A stretch of 64,000 nucleotides of DNA from Heterotrichella gracilis (taxonomy: Eukaryota; Sar; Xanthophyceae; Tribonematales; Xanthonemataceae), in the NCBI GenBank assembly GCA_032358255.1, contig JAULBX010000002.1, positions 1-64,000 of the forward strand, read 5' to 3'. The notes below the pieces were generated by a model. The model was given only the letters and a program-made list of their open reading frames with translations, made no database searches and had not been told where the DNA came from. A program made the translations under genes and the position numbers. Below are positions 46,135-55,098 of the stretch, one piece after another. Position 1 is the stretch's first letter, and each line of letters starts with the position of its first letter.

Positions 46135-47175
46135 ATGAAAAAAATCTACTTTGCTATTTTATCAGGACTATTCTTCACACAAGTTTCAAACGCACAATTA
46201 ACCTTAACAAAAGCTTTTAACGAGCCAGTTATTGGTGACCTTAATCTTTCTACGCGCTATGACACTACCACAGCGATAAACAATAATTTTGGGCCAAATA
46301 CGCTTTGGGATTTTTCTGCATTAACAACTAATACAAGTGTGGCAACTAGTAGTTATGTTCCGGTTGCTGGTACGCCAAGCGCGGCTAGTTTTCCATCTGC
46401 TACTTTTGTAGATTTTGACGGAAACTCCGGCTACACCTATTGGAAAGCCACAACAACGGCAACTCCTCAATTGGAATTATTAGGTATTGTACAACCAAGT
46501 TTATCAATTAACCTAAATGCTAACTCCGCAATTGCTGCAGTTTGGCCAATTGCTATGGGATATAATAAAACCGACGCTTTAAGTGGAACTGTGCAAACTG
46601 CTACTGCAGGCCTTAGTGGTACTGCTAACGGTAATATAAATACTTTAGGTAGTGGAACCGGAACAATTGTATTACCAGGTTCGGTAACTTTTACGAATGT
46701 ATTACAGGTAACAGCAACTCAAACCATCAATGTGGCTTTATTTGCTGGACCAATTCCGGTTGCTACAGCAACACTTATTAATAAAACATTTCAATATTAC
46801 CATAGCAGTCAAAAATTTCCAATTGTTACTGTTAGCTACCAAGATATCTCTGGCGCTTTTACAAGCAACTCAGGAACAGTTAGAATTAACAACAACATAT
46901 TTACTGGTATTCATGAAAATGCTTTAGGTTCTGATTTCTCTTTATATCCAAACCCGGTAACAGATAAATTAAATGTTGCTTTATCAAACAAGAAAGCAGA
47001 AAATGTTTCCGTAAAAATATTCAACAATCTTGGTCAGTTAGTTAAAACAGTTGCGTTAGGAAATGCTAACGACATCAATAACCAAATAGACCTTGCAGAT
47101 CTTAACAGCGGCATGTATGTTGTAAAAACAATTGTTGGTAATGCTTCTTCTTCAAAAAAATTAATTAAAGAATAA
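46135..47175 (+). CDS. Secreted protein with T9SS type A sorting domain (tandem copy 1)
   Basis: 346 residues with a signal peptide ending VSNAQ. The mature body (~25-255) is a Thr/Ser/Asn-rich beta-structure with no enzyme motif (AFNEPVIGDLNLSTRYDTTT, VWPIAMGYNKTDALSGTVQT, YYHSSQKFPIVTVSYQDISG). The last ~80 residues are a textbook type A T9SS tail (FSLYPNPVTDKLNVAL, VKIFNNLGQLVKTV, LNSGMYVVKTIVGN, KKLIKE). It is paired with a paralogue 24 bp downstream. Function unknown; both may be surface-attached coat or binding proteins. Confidence 0.85.
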   Translation: MKKIYFAILSGLFFTQVSNAQLTLTKAFNEPVIGDLNLSTRYDTTTAINNNFGPNTLWDFSALTTNTSVATSSYVPVAGTPSAASFPSATFVDFDGNSGYTYWKATTTATPQLELLGIVQPSLSINLNANSAIAAVWPIAMGYNKTDALSGTVQTATAGLSGTANGNINTLGSGTGTIVLPGSVTFTNVLQVTATQTINVALFAGPIPVATATLINKTFQYYHSSQKFPIVTVSYQDISGAFTSNSGTVRINNNIFTGIHENALGSDFSLYPNPVTDKLNVALSNKKAENVSVKIFNNLGQLVKTVALGNANDINNQIDLADLNSGMYVVKTIVGNASSSKKLIKE

Positions 47176-47199
47176 TATAAACCAATAAAAAAATAGAAC

Positions 47200-48204
47200 A
47201 TGAAAAAAATCTACTTAACATTATTGTCGGGCTTGTTCATCAGCCAGTTTGCAAATGCTCAGTTAACATTAACCAAAGCTTTTAACGAGCCTGTTCTTGG
47301 AAATACAGAATCGCGTAAAGGTTACGATTCGGTTGGTGTAATTCCAAAAAATACAGGCACTAACCAAACTTGGAATTTTCAAACTTTTACAGCAAACACA
47401 AACACCTCGCTTAGTACTTATACAACGCCTGCATCAGTAGCAGCAAGTGCAGCTTTTACAGGAGTTACAATTGTAGAAGATCAAGGTGGTGGAAATTATA
47501 ATTTCTGGAAAGCCACCGCAACTAATTACGAATTATTAGGAAGCGCCAGTTCAACTTTAACCTTTAACTACAACGGTAGTTCTGCTATTGCAGCTATCTG
47601 GCCAATTAACATGGGTTACACGAATACTGATACTTACTCGGGTACAGTTACAGGTATTGCAAGTGGTAACTTAACAGGTACAATTAATACAGTTGGTGCC
47701 GGTACCGGAACTTTAATTATCCCTGGCGGAACTAATTTTACAAATATCTTACAGGTTAAAACTACCAACACCGTTATTGTAGTTGTTACCATACCTCCAA
47801 CAACTTTAACCGTAAAGGGTATTGATTATACTTATTACCATGGTTCACAAAAGTTCCCTTTAATGACTGTTTCATACCAGGATCAGGGAACAGGTTACAC
47901 TGGTTCTGCATCACTTAATATGGCTTTAATTACAGGCTTAAATGACAAGAACTTTGATGCTACTTTCCAGGTATTCCCAAATCCTGCTAAAGATGCTTTT
48001 AACGTGTCTCTTTCAAACAGCAATAACGACAATGGTACAATTGTAATTTATAATGCTGTTGGGCAAGTTGTAAAAACCATCGAATTAGGAAATGCTTCTT
48101 TATTAGAAAAAAATATCAATATCACCGATCTTTCAAGCGGTATCTATATTGTAAAAACTACTTTAGGCAACAAAACTTCTTCAAGAAGATTATTAGTTGA
48201 CTAA
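47200..48204 (+). CDS. Secreted protein with T9SS type A sorting domain (tandem copy 2)
   Basis: 334 residues, signal peptide ending FANAQ. It is a paralogue of the preceding gene: both start LTLTKAFNEPV and keep the IWPINMGYTNTD, GTGTLIIPGGTNFTNILQV and YYHGSQKFPLMTVSYQD segments. It ends with a type A tail (FQVFPNPAKDAFNVSL, IVIYNAVGQVVKTIEL, LSSGIYIVKTTLGN, SRRLLVD). The 24-bp gap and single terminator after this gene indicate a two-gene operon from one duplication. Function unknown. Confidence 0.85.
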   Translation: MKKIYLTLLSGLFISQFANAQLTLTKAFNEPVLGNTESRKGYDSVGVIPKNTGTNQTWNFQTFTANTNTSLSTYTTPASVAASAAFTGVTIVEDQGGGNYNFWKATATNYELLGSASSTLTFNYNGSSAIAAIWPINMGYTNTDTYSGTVTGIASGNLTGTINTVGAGTGTLIIPGGTNFTNILQVKTTNTVIVVVTIPPTTLTVKGIDYTYYHGSQKFPLMTVSYQDQGTGYTGSASLNMALITGLNDKNFDATFQVFPNPAKDAFNVSLSNSNNDNGTIVIYNAVGQVVKTIELGNASLLEKNINITDLSSGIYIVKTTLGNKTSSRRLLVD

Positions 48205-48223
48205 TTTTAAATAAATTAAAAAT

Positions 48224-48254
48224 AAACCCCGCTTCTAACCGAGCGGGGTTTTTT
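48224..48254 (+). terminator. Rho-independent terminator after the cargo pair
   Basis: AAACCCCGCT (48224-48233) and AGCGGGGTTT (48242-48251) form a 10-bp perfect stem with an 8-nt loop, followed by more T residues. Confidence 0.92.
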
Positions 48255-48271
48255 ATTTGCTTTAACTGGCG

Positions 48272-48279
48272 TATCTTTG
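48272..48279 (+). promoter_or_regulatory. -7 box-like element before the Sco-like pair
   Basis: TATCTTTG matches TAnnTTTG exactly and lies 14 bp before the ATG at 48294. The nearest TTTG is 12 nt upstream, closer than usual. Confidence 0.45.
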
Positions 48280-48293
48280 TGCAAATTATCTGC

Positions 48294-48959
48294 ATGAAAA
48301 ACAAAAAGTGGTTATTACTTTTAATACTTGCCTTACCTTCTACCATGTGGTTGATATTAGAGACCAGTACCATTAATTCTAAAAAATTACCAATTTATGG
48401 ACCAAGAAAAGTTGTTGCGGCTAATGACACCATTTATCAGAAAGTAACCGATCAGTTTTATTCACTTAACGAACAGGATAGTTCAAAACAAGAAGTAATA
48501 ACTCTGTCGCCGGATAAATACCCGCTTTATGTTGTTATGTTCATTAAAGAAGAGTACAAAAAGACCGATCTTCGTTTGGCGGGTCTTTGGGAATATATCA
48601 ATTACAAAAAGCAAAAAATAGAACACATTCCTATTGTTTTAATAACCGAGTCTGAAAATGGAAGATCAGAACTAAAGGAAGAATTAAAAAAATTGACTGA
48701 CGGAAATAAAAATGTTTTTCTTTACACCTGGAACAAACAAAGTTTTGATAGTTTGAACAATTCTTATTTTTTACAAAAACCTTATTACATTGATTATAGT
48801 TTTTTTACATTGGTTGATATTAACCGTAACATCCGCGGCTATTACGATGGCCGTTATGTGTCTGAGATAAAACGTTTGATAGATGAGTACCAGCATTTGC
48901 GTTTAAAAGAAGAAAAAAATAAATTGATACAAAGCAATGAAATTAAAACAAACTCTTAG
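48294..48959 (+). CDS. Sco-like thioredoxin-fold protein without the copper cysteines
   Basis: 221 residues from the ATG at 48294 (an in-frame GTG at 48279 lies in the promoter box). An N-terminal membrane anchor/signal (KKWLLLLILALPSTMWLILE) precedes a domain that aligns by eye with the next gene's Sco domain: LPIYGPRKVVAANDTIY against LPVFGEKKKSNNDTIY, and NIRGYYDGRYVSEIKRLIDE against RIRGMYDGTDKVQVIKLIKD. The CxxxCP copper-binding motif is absent; the corresponding segment reads PLYVVMFIKEEYKKTDL. It therefore cannot bind copper as Sco does and may be a structural or regulatory partner of the true Sco. It overlaps the next gene by 23 bp. Confidence 0.7.
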   Translation: MKNKKWLLLLILALPSTMWLILETSTINSKKLPIYGPRKVVAANDTIYQKVTDQFYSLNEQDSSKQEVITLSPDKYPLYVVMFIKEEYKKTDLRLAGLWEYINYKKQKIEHIPIVLITESENGRSELKEELKKLTDGNKNVFLYTWNKQSFDSLNNSYFLQKPYYIDYSFFTLVDINRNIRGYYDGRYVSEIKRLIDEYQHLRLKEEKNKLIQSNEIKTNS

Positions 48960-49572
48960 TTTATTAGCGGTAAGCACTGCTATCTTTTTTTCAGCCTGTA
49001 AACCCGCTGCAGAAGAAAAAAAATTTTTATTACCCGTTTTTGGTGAGAAGAAAAAGAGTAACAACGATACAATTTATCATACTATTGGTGAATTTAGTTT
49101 TACCAACCAGTTTGGCGAAACTGTAAATAATAAAACAGTAGCCAATAAAATTTATGTAGCCGATTTCTTTTTCGCTACCTGCCAAAGTATTTGCCCGGAG
49201 ATGAGCACAAATTTAAAGGATGTACAAAAAGCTTTTGAAAATGACGATACGTTACTTATACTTTGTCACACCGTTAACCCACTGCATGATACGGTTGAAG
49301 TATTAAATATTTACGGCAATGTATACGGCGCTAAAAAAGACAAGTGGCATTTTTTAACCGGTAACAAAAAACAAATTTATGATCTTGCAAAAACAAGTTA
49401 CCTTGTAAATGCTCTAGAAGAAGATGGTAGCCCTGAAGGTTTTTTACACAGCGAATTACTTTTGCTGATAGATAAAAAAGGGAGAATTCGTGGTATGTAC
49501 GATGGAACCGATAAAGTACAGGTTATTAAACTCATTAAAGATATCAGACTGCTGAAGACTGAAAACTCTTAA
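48937..49572 (+). CDS. SCO1/SenC-family copper chaperone lipoprotein
   Basis: 211 residues. A lipobox ends at Cys21 (FFSAC). The thioredoxin-like domain has the copper-binding CQSICP motif (Cys82, Cys86) and the distal His in GFLHSELLLLIDKKGRIRG. Sco proteins deliver copper to the CuA site of cytochrome c oxidase or act as periplasmic thiol-disulfide reductases. It overlaps the 3' end of its cysteine-less paralogue by 23 bp, so the two are translationally coupled. No oxidase genes are in the window. Confidence 0.88.
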   Translation: MKLKQTLSLLAVSTAIFFSACKPAAEEKKFLLPVFGEKKKSNNDTIYHTIGEFSFTNQFGETVNNKTVANKIYVADFFFATCQSICPEMSTNLKDVQKAFENDDTLLILCHTVNPLHDTVEVLNIYGNVYGAKKDKWHFLTGNKKQIYDLAKTSYLVNALEEDGSPEGFLHSELLLLIDKKGRIRGMYDGTDKVQVIKLIKDIRLLKTENS

Positions 49573-49619
49573 TGTTTATTACTACTGCCGTCACTTCAGG
49601 CAAAACAAAATAAAATCTT

Positions 49620-51146
49620 TTATTTCTTTCCGGCAGCAGCTTTATCCATTGCTTCCAGCATCTTAAGCATATCCGGAACCTGATCGGCACTTAAGCGCTT
49701 AGCTTTGATCTTTTTATCCTTATCCAAAATATAAATTACAGGAGTAGAATAAATATCAAAACGCTCTTTTAAATTATTTAAGTGCACCGGATCAAATACG
49801 TTGATGAAATCCAGTTTCTTTTCGATTATAAATTTACGCCATGCCTCAAAATCATCTTTTGTTTGTACTGCAAAAACCTTAAAGTCAACTTTTCCTTTCA
49901 GGTCTTTTAAATTCTCGCTTAATTTTGGCACTTCTGTTTGACAATGACCACAATCTGAAGCCCAGAAAACTAAAACAGTATACTTTGATTTAATAGTGTA
50001 CAGCGTGGTGAACATTGGCGTTAACTTCTCTAAATTCTTATAATAAAGGTCGGTAACACTTTTGCTTGTTTTAGCTGTATCAAAACCCATCTTCATTACT
50101 TGTTTACCATAAAGCGTATCTATCATATACAACTCAGCAACCTTAGATTCTAATAATAAATTACGTAAAATATCGGTACGGTCTTTAATTTTTGAAACCG
50201 TCTCTGCACTGTAAACGCCGCATTTGACAGCTTTTCCACCGATAATATACTTATCAGCAAGATGCACAAATACCTTATCAAAGCCCATAATTTTGCTTTG
50301 CTCATACTTGTATGTAAAATGGCCTAATAATAGATTATAGATCAAATTACATTCGTTACATTTTTCCAAGATCCTGTCGATTTCCTGTATAACGGTGTCA
50401 GGATGCTGCACGATCACCTGGTCGAAATATTTTTTAATACGGTCATCAAAGAAAGGCGTGCGAATGATACGCTCATCTTTAAAATCAACACCATCAAAAT
50501 AGTGGCTCTTGTAATAATAGTATTGGTATAAACTGTCCGGACGACCGTTTTTTGCTTTTGGAATTTCTTTCGGTTCTTTTTCTGTTTTAAGATTTAGCAC
50601 ATCATAAACAAAAGTTCCTTTAACGCTTTCCATAAAATCAGTTTCAAACTTTTTTACATCCGCATTAAGCTCTTTTAATTTATCGTTCACATATTTTGCG
50701 CTATCGGCCTTGCTTTTTCCTTTTGTTGCTTCTCTTATCTTTCCAAACTCTAAATTTTTATTGGTTATATATTTAATATAGGAGAAGAACTGTTCGTTCT
50801 CTTTATTTCCAACAGATTTTAAAGTGTTCACAATATCAGCGTGATCTGTGTTAACCGTAAATTTTTGATTTTCATTGATAAAAAAATCGAAATAAATAGA
50901 TTTTTCCTGACTAACTAAAGTATAAACACCTTTATCAAGATCTTTTTTTCCTTTGAACACCACTAAACCGTTCTTCACTTTTTTGCAGGTATCGGCAATG
51001 TATTGTTGATCGAAGGTGTACTTTACCAAATACATCATGGTATCTTTACAACCTTTAAAATTAAATTTAATATCGTAGCCACCTTGTGCTTTTGAAGAAA
51101 AGGAAAATGTGAAAATTGCTGCGAGTAAAAGAATTATTTTTTTCAT
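49620..51146 (-). CDS. Exported thioredoxin-like protein with CGHC active site (copy 1)
   Basis: 508 residues from the ATG at 51146 (an upstream in-frame GTG would add a poor leader). A signal peptide ends SSKAQ. Residues ~22-110 resemble DUF4369 (GYDIKFNFKGCKDTMMYLVK). The middle (~110-370) is helical and resembles the DUF5106-type region found in Bacteroidota TlpA-like proteins. The C-terminal ~140 residues are a thioredoxin/TlpA fold with the active site SDCGHCQTEVPKL and the cis-proline segment STPVIYILDKDKKIKAKRL. It probably reduces or isomerises periplasmic disulfides. A close paralogue lies directly upstream (51183-52721). Confidence 0.85.
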   Translation of the reverse strand: MKKIILLLAAIFTFSFSSKAQGGYDIKFNFKGCKDTMMYLVKYTFDQQYIADTCKKVKNGLVVFKGKKDLDKGVYTLVSQEKSIYFDFFINENQKFTVNTDHADIVNTLKSVGNKENEQFFSYIKYITNKNLEFGKIREATKGKSKADSAKYVNDKLKELNADVKKFETDFMESVKGTFVYDVLNLKTEKEPKEIPKAKNGRPDSLYQYYYYKSHYFDGVDFKDERIIRTPFFDDRIKKYFDQVIVQHPDTVIQEIDRILEKCNECNLIYNLLLGHFTYKYEQSKIMGFDKVFVHLADKYIIGGKAVKCGVYSAETVSKIKDRTDILRNLLLESKVAELYMIDTLYGKQVMKMGFDTAKTSKSVTDLYYKNLEKLTPMFTTLYTIKSKYTVLVFWASDCGHCQTEVPKLSENLKDLKGKVDFKVFAVQTKDDFEAWRKFIIEKKLDFINVFDPVHLNNLKERFDIYSTPVIYILDKDKKIKAKRLSADQVPDMLKMLEAMDKAAAGKK

Positions 51147-51182
51147 AAAGAATTTATTTTTGTCCACTTAATATTTTTGTTA

Positions 51183-52721
51183 TTAGCTTTTCTTTTTATC
51201 AACTTCTTCCATGATCTTGATGATCTCAACAACCTGCTCTGCTCCTAATTTTTTTGCTTTAATACGTTTGTCCTTATCTAAAATATAAATTACCGGTGTG
51301 GCATAAATATCAAACTTCTCTCTTAAATTATTAAAAGGAATACCTTCATATACATTCACAAAATCTAATTTCTTATCTACAATAAATTTACACCACTTCT
51401 CAAACAGTTCGCCTTTGGTTTGCACGGCAAATACTTTAAAATCCACTTTACCTTTTATAGCTTCTAAATTTTCTTTCAACTTAGGCATTTCTGTTTGACA
51501 GTGACCACAATCTTCTGCCCAAAAAACTAAAATGGTATACTTTGCATTAACCGAATACAAACTTTTATACAGTGGCGCTATCCTGTCAATATTCTTATTA
51601 TAAAGATCGCTAATACTTACTGTTGTTTTAGCAGTATCAAAACCCATTTTACGAATTGCTTTTCCGCCAATACTGTCAAACATTTGTATATCCGGAACTT
51701 TTGCGCCCGTTAATAAATTACGCGTAATGTCCACACGCTCTTTTATTTTTTTTACTGTTTCTTCGGTATAAACGCCGGGTGCTTTTCCGCTAATAATATA
51801 TTTATCGCAAATATGTACAAAGGCTTTTTCAAAAGTTACCGTGTTACCTTTATTATCAAAGGTCATTGTTTTATTATTTTCGAACTTGTAAGTTAAATAA
51901 CCTATCATAGAATTATAAATGTCTGTGCCCTGATTACATTTTGCAAAGAACTTATCCATTTCTACAATAAATGTATCCGGATGCTGAACAATTACATTTT
52001 CGAAATATTTTTTTGCGCGATCAGCAAAAAATGGTGTGCGAATAATGCGATTATCATTCAGATCCACACCATCAAAATAATGCGCTTTATAATAGAAGTA
52101 TTGGTAAGTACTATCCGGACGTCCATTTGATGCCTTAGGTATTTCAGTTGGATATTTTTCTTTATTTAGATTTAAGAAGTCTAAGATAAAACTGCCTTTA
52201 TTCTTTAAAGCAAAATCGTCTTCAAATTTTTTGGTCTCTTCGCCAAAACTCTTTTGTTTTTCTGTTAAAAAAGCAACGCTGTCTTTTCTTCCTTTAGAAT
52301 CTTCCATCACCTTACCAAATTCCCTGCTTTTGTTGGTCATAAATTTCATATAGTTAAAAGCCAGTTCGTTCTCTTTACTTCCTTCGGCCTTTAGCGTATT
52401 CACCATATCGGCAAAATCAGACGAGATCGTAAATTTTTTATCTTCATTTACAAATATCTGGAAATAGAAAGAAGATTTATTTTCGCCTACAATAGCGTAA
52501 ACACCTTTTTCAAGATCTTCTTTACCTTTAAATTGAATTTTACCGTTCTTTACTTTTTTACAACTATCCACGATAAAATTGGAGGTAAAAAAATATTTAA
52601 CAAGGTACATAGAGGTATCCTTGCAGCCTTTTAAGTTTAATTTAATATCGTAACCGGTTTGTGCCTTTGTTGAAAATGAAAAAATAATAAGCGCAAGGCA
52701 AACAAGGGTAGATTTTTTCAT
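51183..52721 (-). CDS. Exported thioredoxin-like protein with CGHC active site (copy 2)
   Basis: 512 residues, signal peptide ending STKAQ. The layout equals its downstream paralogue: a DUF4369-like N-terminus (GYDIKLNLKGCKDTSMYLVK), a long helical middle that includes GRPDSTYQYFYYKAHYFDGVD, and a C-terminal thioredoxin domain with CGHC at 405-408 and ATPVIYILDKDKRIKAKKL. The 36-bp gap to the paralogue indicates an operon from tandem duplication. CGHC is the motif of oxidising or isomerising members, though neighbours decide the direction of the reaction. Substrates are unknown. Confidence 0.85.
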   Translation of the reverse strand: MKKSTLVCLALIIFSFSTKAQTGYDIKLNLKGCKDTSMYLVKYFFTSNFIVDSCKKVKNGKIQFKGKEDLEKGVYAIVGENKSSFYFQIFVNEDKKFTISSDFADMVNTLKAEGSKENELAFNYMKFMTNKSREFGKVMEDSKGRKDSVAFLTEKQKSFGEETKKFEDDFALKNKGSFILDFLNLNKEKYPTEIPKASNGRPDSTYQYFYYKAHYFDGVDLNDNRIIRTPFFADRAKKYFENVIVQHPDTFIVEMDKFFAKCNQGTDIYNSMIGYLTYKFENNKTMTFDNKGNTVTFEKAFVHICDKYIISGKAPGVYTEETVKKIKERVDITRNLLTGAKVPDIQMFDSIGGKAIRKMGFDTAKTTVSISDLYNKNIDRIAPLYKSLYSVNAKYTILVFWAEDCGHCQTEMPKLKENLEAIKGKVDFKVFAVQTKGELFEKWCKFIVDKKLDFVNVYEGIPFNNLREKFDIYATPVIYILDKDKRIKAKKLGAEQVVEIIKIMEEVDKKKS

Positions 52722-52736
52722 AACGAAAGTTTTTGT

Positions 52737-53777
52737 TTAGTTACCAAATTTAATGATTGTTTTATCTTGCTTCAAATCTTGTACCAATTTTTTAAGGTTA
52801 CCTTTATAAAATATGTTAAAAACCGCGTCTAAACTGTCCTGCCTACTATCATACTGTTCAAAATCAACAAAATAAGCGTTCTTATATTTAAAAATATCTT
52901 CTTTTTTTGACGCGAATTTTGATCGGTCATTTAGGGGCAAAAGATGTATACTATCTGCAATATTATAGAGGGCCTTTAACTTTAGAACATCTTTATTTTT
53001 TTTATCAGCAATGGTTGGATAAAAGCTCCTTAAATAATTTGCCTGCCTTATCATGTATCTTGTGTAGACCTCATTATCCGAAAGATTATTAAGATATGTT
53101 CTTAGTGCGGCAGTATCATTTTGCAAAAATTGCAGTGTTGCTTTATGAGCAATAAAGCTTGCAATATTTTCGTTAAATTCAACATTGTTAGCCGCGTAAT
53201 AAGTTGCGTGAAATAATTCGTGGAATAACAAATTGCAAAGCGATCCTTTGCTACGATGTAACATCGAACTTAATAAAGGATCGTTGAACCAACCCAACGT
53301 GCTCCACGCCGAAACGCTTCGCAGATCGGCATCGTAGCCCATTGCCGTTAAATGGTTGTACTCTTTTTGGGCCAGTTCTTTTTTAAAAAAACCTTTATAA
53401 CTAACTCTTCCAACTATGGGAAATCTCCATTCATAAGCGTTTAAGGCGTAAGGTGCGCTTGCGGTTATTACCCATAAAATTGCTTTGCCTTTTTGATCGT
53501 AAATCTCTGTAAAATTTTTTGTTGGCAGATAACCTAAACTATCAATGGAATAAGCTTTTATTTTTTCTATCAACAAAAGATTATTTTTTTCCTGCTCGGT
53601 AAGATCATTATTTTTTTGGTAGGAGGCAATGCTCTCTTTATTCATTAAAACCTGTAATTGTCCCCTGCCCTGCTCTATTAAATAAACACTTGTTTTATAA
53701 TTTGCAACGCAAATAATTACCAGGCAAAAAAATAAATACCCAAAAATCAATCTTATCCACCTAAAAACAACCATCAT
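52737..53777 (-). CDS. Membrane-anchored aminopeptidase-like zinc metalloprotease
   Basis: 346 residues from the ATG at 53777 (alternatives at 53774, 53801 and 53804; the frame is open much further but would run under the divergent gene). One N-terminal membrane segment (IRLIFGYLFFCLVIICVANY) is followed by a periplasmic domain with HELFH (186-190) and the third ligand Glu203 in NENIASF. This is the arrangement in the putative aminopeptidase family PF10023, along with the LPTKNFTEIYDQ and SAWSTLGWFNDPLLSSML segments. It probably trims peptides in the periplasm or at the inner membrane. The stop lies 15 bp after the start of copy 2 of the thioredoxin-like genes on the same strand. Confidence 0.82.
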   Translation of the reverse strand: MMVVFRWIRLIFGYLFFCLVIICVANYKTSVYLIEQGRGQLQVLMNKESIASYQKNNDLTEQEKNNLLLIEKIKAYSIDSLGYLPTKNFTEIYDQKGKAILWVITASAPYALNAYEWRFPIVGRVSYKGFFKKELAQKEYNHLTAMGYDADLRSVSAWSTLGWFNDPLLSSMLHRSKGSLCNLLFHELFHATYYAANNVEFNENIASFIAHKATLQFLQNDTAALRTYLNNLSDNEVYTRYMIRQANYLRSFYPTIADKKNKDVLKLKALYNIADSIHLLPLNDRSKFASKKEDIFKYKNAYFVDFEQYDSRQDSLDAVFNIFYKGNLKKLVQDLKQDKTIIKFGN

Positions 53778-53790
53778 TGTTCCATATTTG

Positions 53791-53798
53791 TATCTTTG
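53791..53798 (+). promoter_or_regulatory. -7 box-like element before the exported protein at 53824
   Basis: TATCTTTG matches TAnnTTTG and lies 25 bp upstream of the ATG at 53824, inside the 46-bp gap between divergent genes. No -33 element with normal spacing is obvious. Confidence 0.4.
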
Positions 53799-53823
53799 CA
53801 TCATATATACAGTTATAAAATTA

Positions 53824-54753
53824 ATGTTTAAAAAGGCCATATTCTGTTTTTTTCTTTTAATTAACGTATTTGCCCGGTCGCAAAAAAACGACACTACGTA
53901 TACTAAACTAAGGCTTGCCGAAAAAGAAATAATTAAAATTGAAAAAGGTTTTAACAGTCGTAAAGAGGCCGACAGAATAGATGCCAATAAAAAATTAATT
54001 GCTGCCTGGGATGCCATTATCGACGATCCTAAAATTTTAACTTACCCTTTTGATAGTATAAAAGGTATTTCAATCTTAAGTCCAAAGGACAAAAAATTTA
54101 AACTCATTACCTGGAACTTAAATAAGGACGATGGAACCCATACTTTTTTTGGTTATTTGGTAGTAAATAACAGTAAGCGTGTAAAAAAAGGTTTGTTTAA
54201 ACATGAGACCGTTGAAGCCTTCGAGTATTTTAAATTGTCGGATAGATCTGTAACAATAAAAAATCCTGAAACTTATATTGGTACCACCGACAAATGGTTT
54301 GGCATGCTTTATACTTCTTTGATCGAGTGCGATGGTTTTTATACGTTAATTGCGTGGGATGGAAATGATAAACTGATACAGCGAAAATTTATTGATGTGT
54401 TATATTTTAAAGCCGATGGAACCCCCGTTTTTGGAAAAGATGTTTTTAAATTTGCACGTAAAAATCCGAGGCGCCTAATGTTTGAATGGAGTAGCGAAGT
54501 TACAATGAGTGTTAAATATGATAACAAAAGGAACCAAATTGTATACAGCCATTTAGCGCCAAAACAGGAAGGTAGCCTGCTTGAAGGACAATTCCAATAC
54601 TACGGCCCGGATGGAACCTTTGATGCTCTTGAGCTGCGGAAAGATAAGTGGGTAACGATCGAAGACATTGATGCTCGTAATGAAAAGAACAAAAATGATA
54701 AGGCGGAAAAGCCTGATCCCAACAAACAAACCCCCATTTTTACGCCTAAATAA
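53824..54753 (+). CDS. Exported protein of unknown function, Bacteroidota type
   Basis: 309 residues from the ATG at 53824 (an upstream in-frame TTG is less likely). A signal peptide ends FARSQ. A helical segment (~20-70) and a beta-rich domain follow (GISILSPKDKKFKLITWNLN, KWFGMLYTSLIECDGFYTLIAWDGND, MSVKYDNKRNQIVYSHLAP). The tail is Asp/Lys-rich and ends NKQTPIFTPK. I recognise the WDGND-type segment as typical of a conserved Bacteroidota family with no known function, but I cannot name a Pfam entry. It is divergent from the aminopeptidase and 45 bp before a tiny sorting-tail protein. Confidence 0.75.
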   Translation: MFKKAIFCFFLLINVFARSQKNDTTYTKLRLAEKEIIKIEKGFNSRKEADRIDANKKLIAAWDAIIDDPKILTYPFDSIKGISILSPKDKKFKLITWNLNKDDGTHTFFGYLVVNNSKRVKKGLFKHETVEAFEYFKLSDRSVTIKNPETYIGTTDKWFGMLYTSLIECDGFYTLIAWDGNDKLIQRKFIDVLYFKADGTPVFGKDVFKFARKNPRRLMFEWSSEVTMSVKYDNKRNQIVYSHLAPKQEGSLLEGQFQYYGPDGTFDALELRKDKWVTIEDIDARNEKNKNDKAEKPDPNKQTPIFTPK

Positions 54754-54798
54754 ATATGGTTTTCGTTTATTTTTTGTACATTAGGTGCTTAAGAATAA

Positions 54799-55083
54799 AT
54801 GAAACTTGATCTAAAAATAATAAGTACTCTTTTATTTGCTTTTTTACTGCAAATGAATGTATTTTTTGCCTCTGTAACTCCCCAAGATCATAGAACACAG
54901 CAACTTTCTATTCTTTTTAAAGAGAATAAAGAACAGTTACATGGGCAACAAGTTAAAACTATTTCTTTGAACGGAACCAACCAACACCAGATCTCATTTT
55001 CTAATTTAGTTACAGGTATCTATTTTATTGTTGAACGACAGAACGGAAACATCGTAAAACAAAAAAATATTGATATTAACTAA
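54799..55083 (+). CDS. 94-residue exported protein made almost only of a sorting-tail-like domain
   Basis: Signal peptide (MKLDLKIISTLLFAFLLQMNVFFAS) followed by only ~69 residues. The last half (VKTISLNGTNQHQISFSNL, VTGIYFIVERQNG, VKQKNIDIN) reads like the second half of a type A T9SS tail (compare LNGIYFVV...SQKIIVAK in the cargo protein at 55588). There is no cargo domain and no typical YPNP start of the tail. It may be a decoy or competitor for the sorting machinery, or a remnant. The 15-bp gap to the SiaC-like gene suggests cotranscription. Confidence 0.65.
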   Translation: MKLDLKIISTLLFAFLLQMNVFFASVTPQDHRTQQLSILFKENKEQLHGQQVKTISLNGTNQHQISFSNLVTGIYFIVERQNGNIVKQKNIDIN

Positions 55084-55098
55084 ATTAAAAAGAACTGA

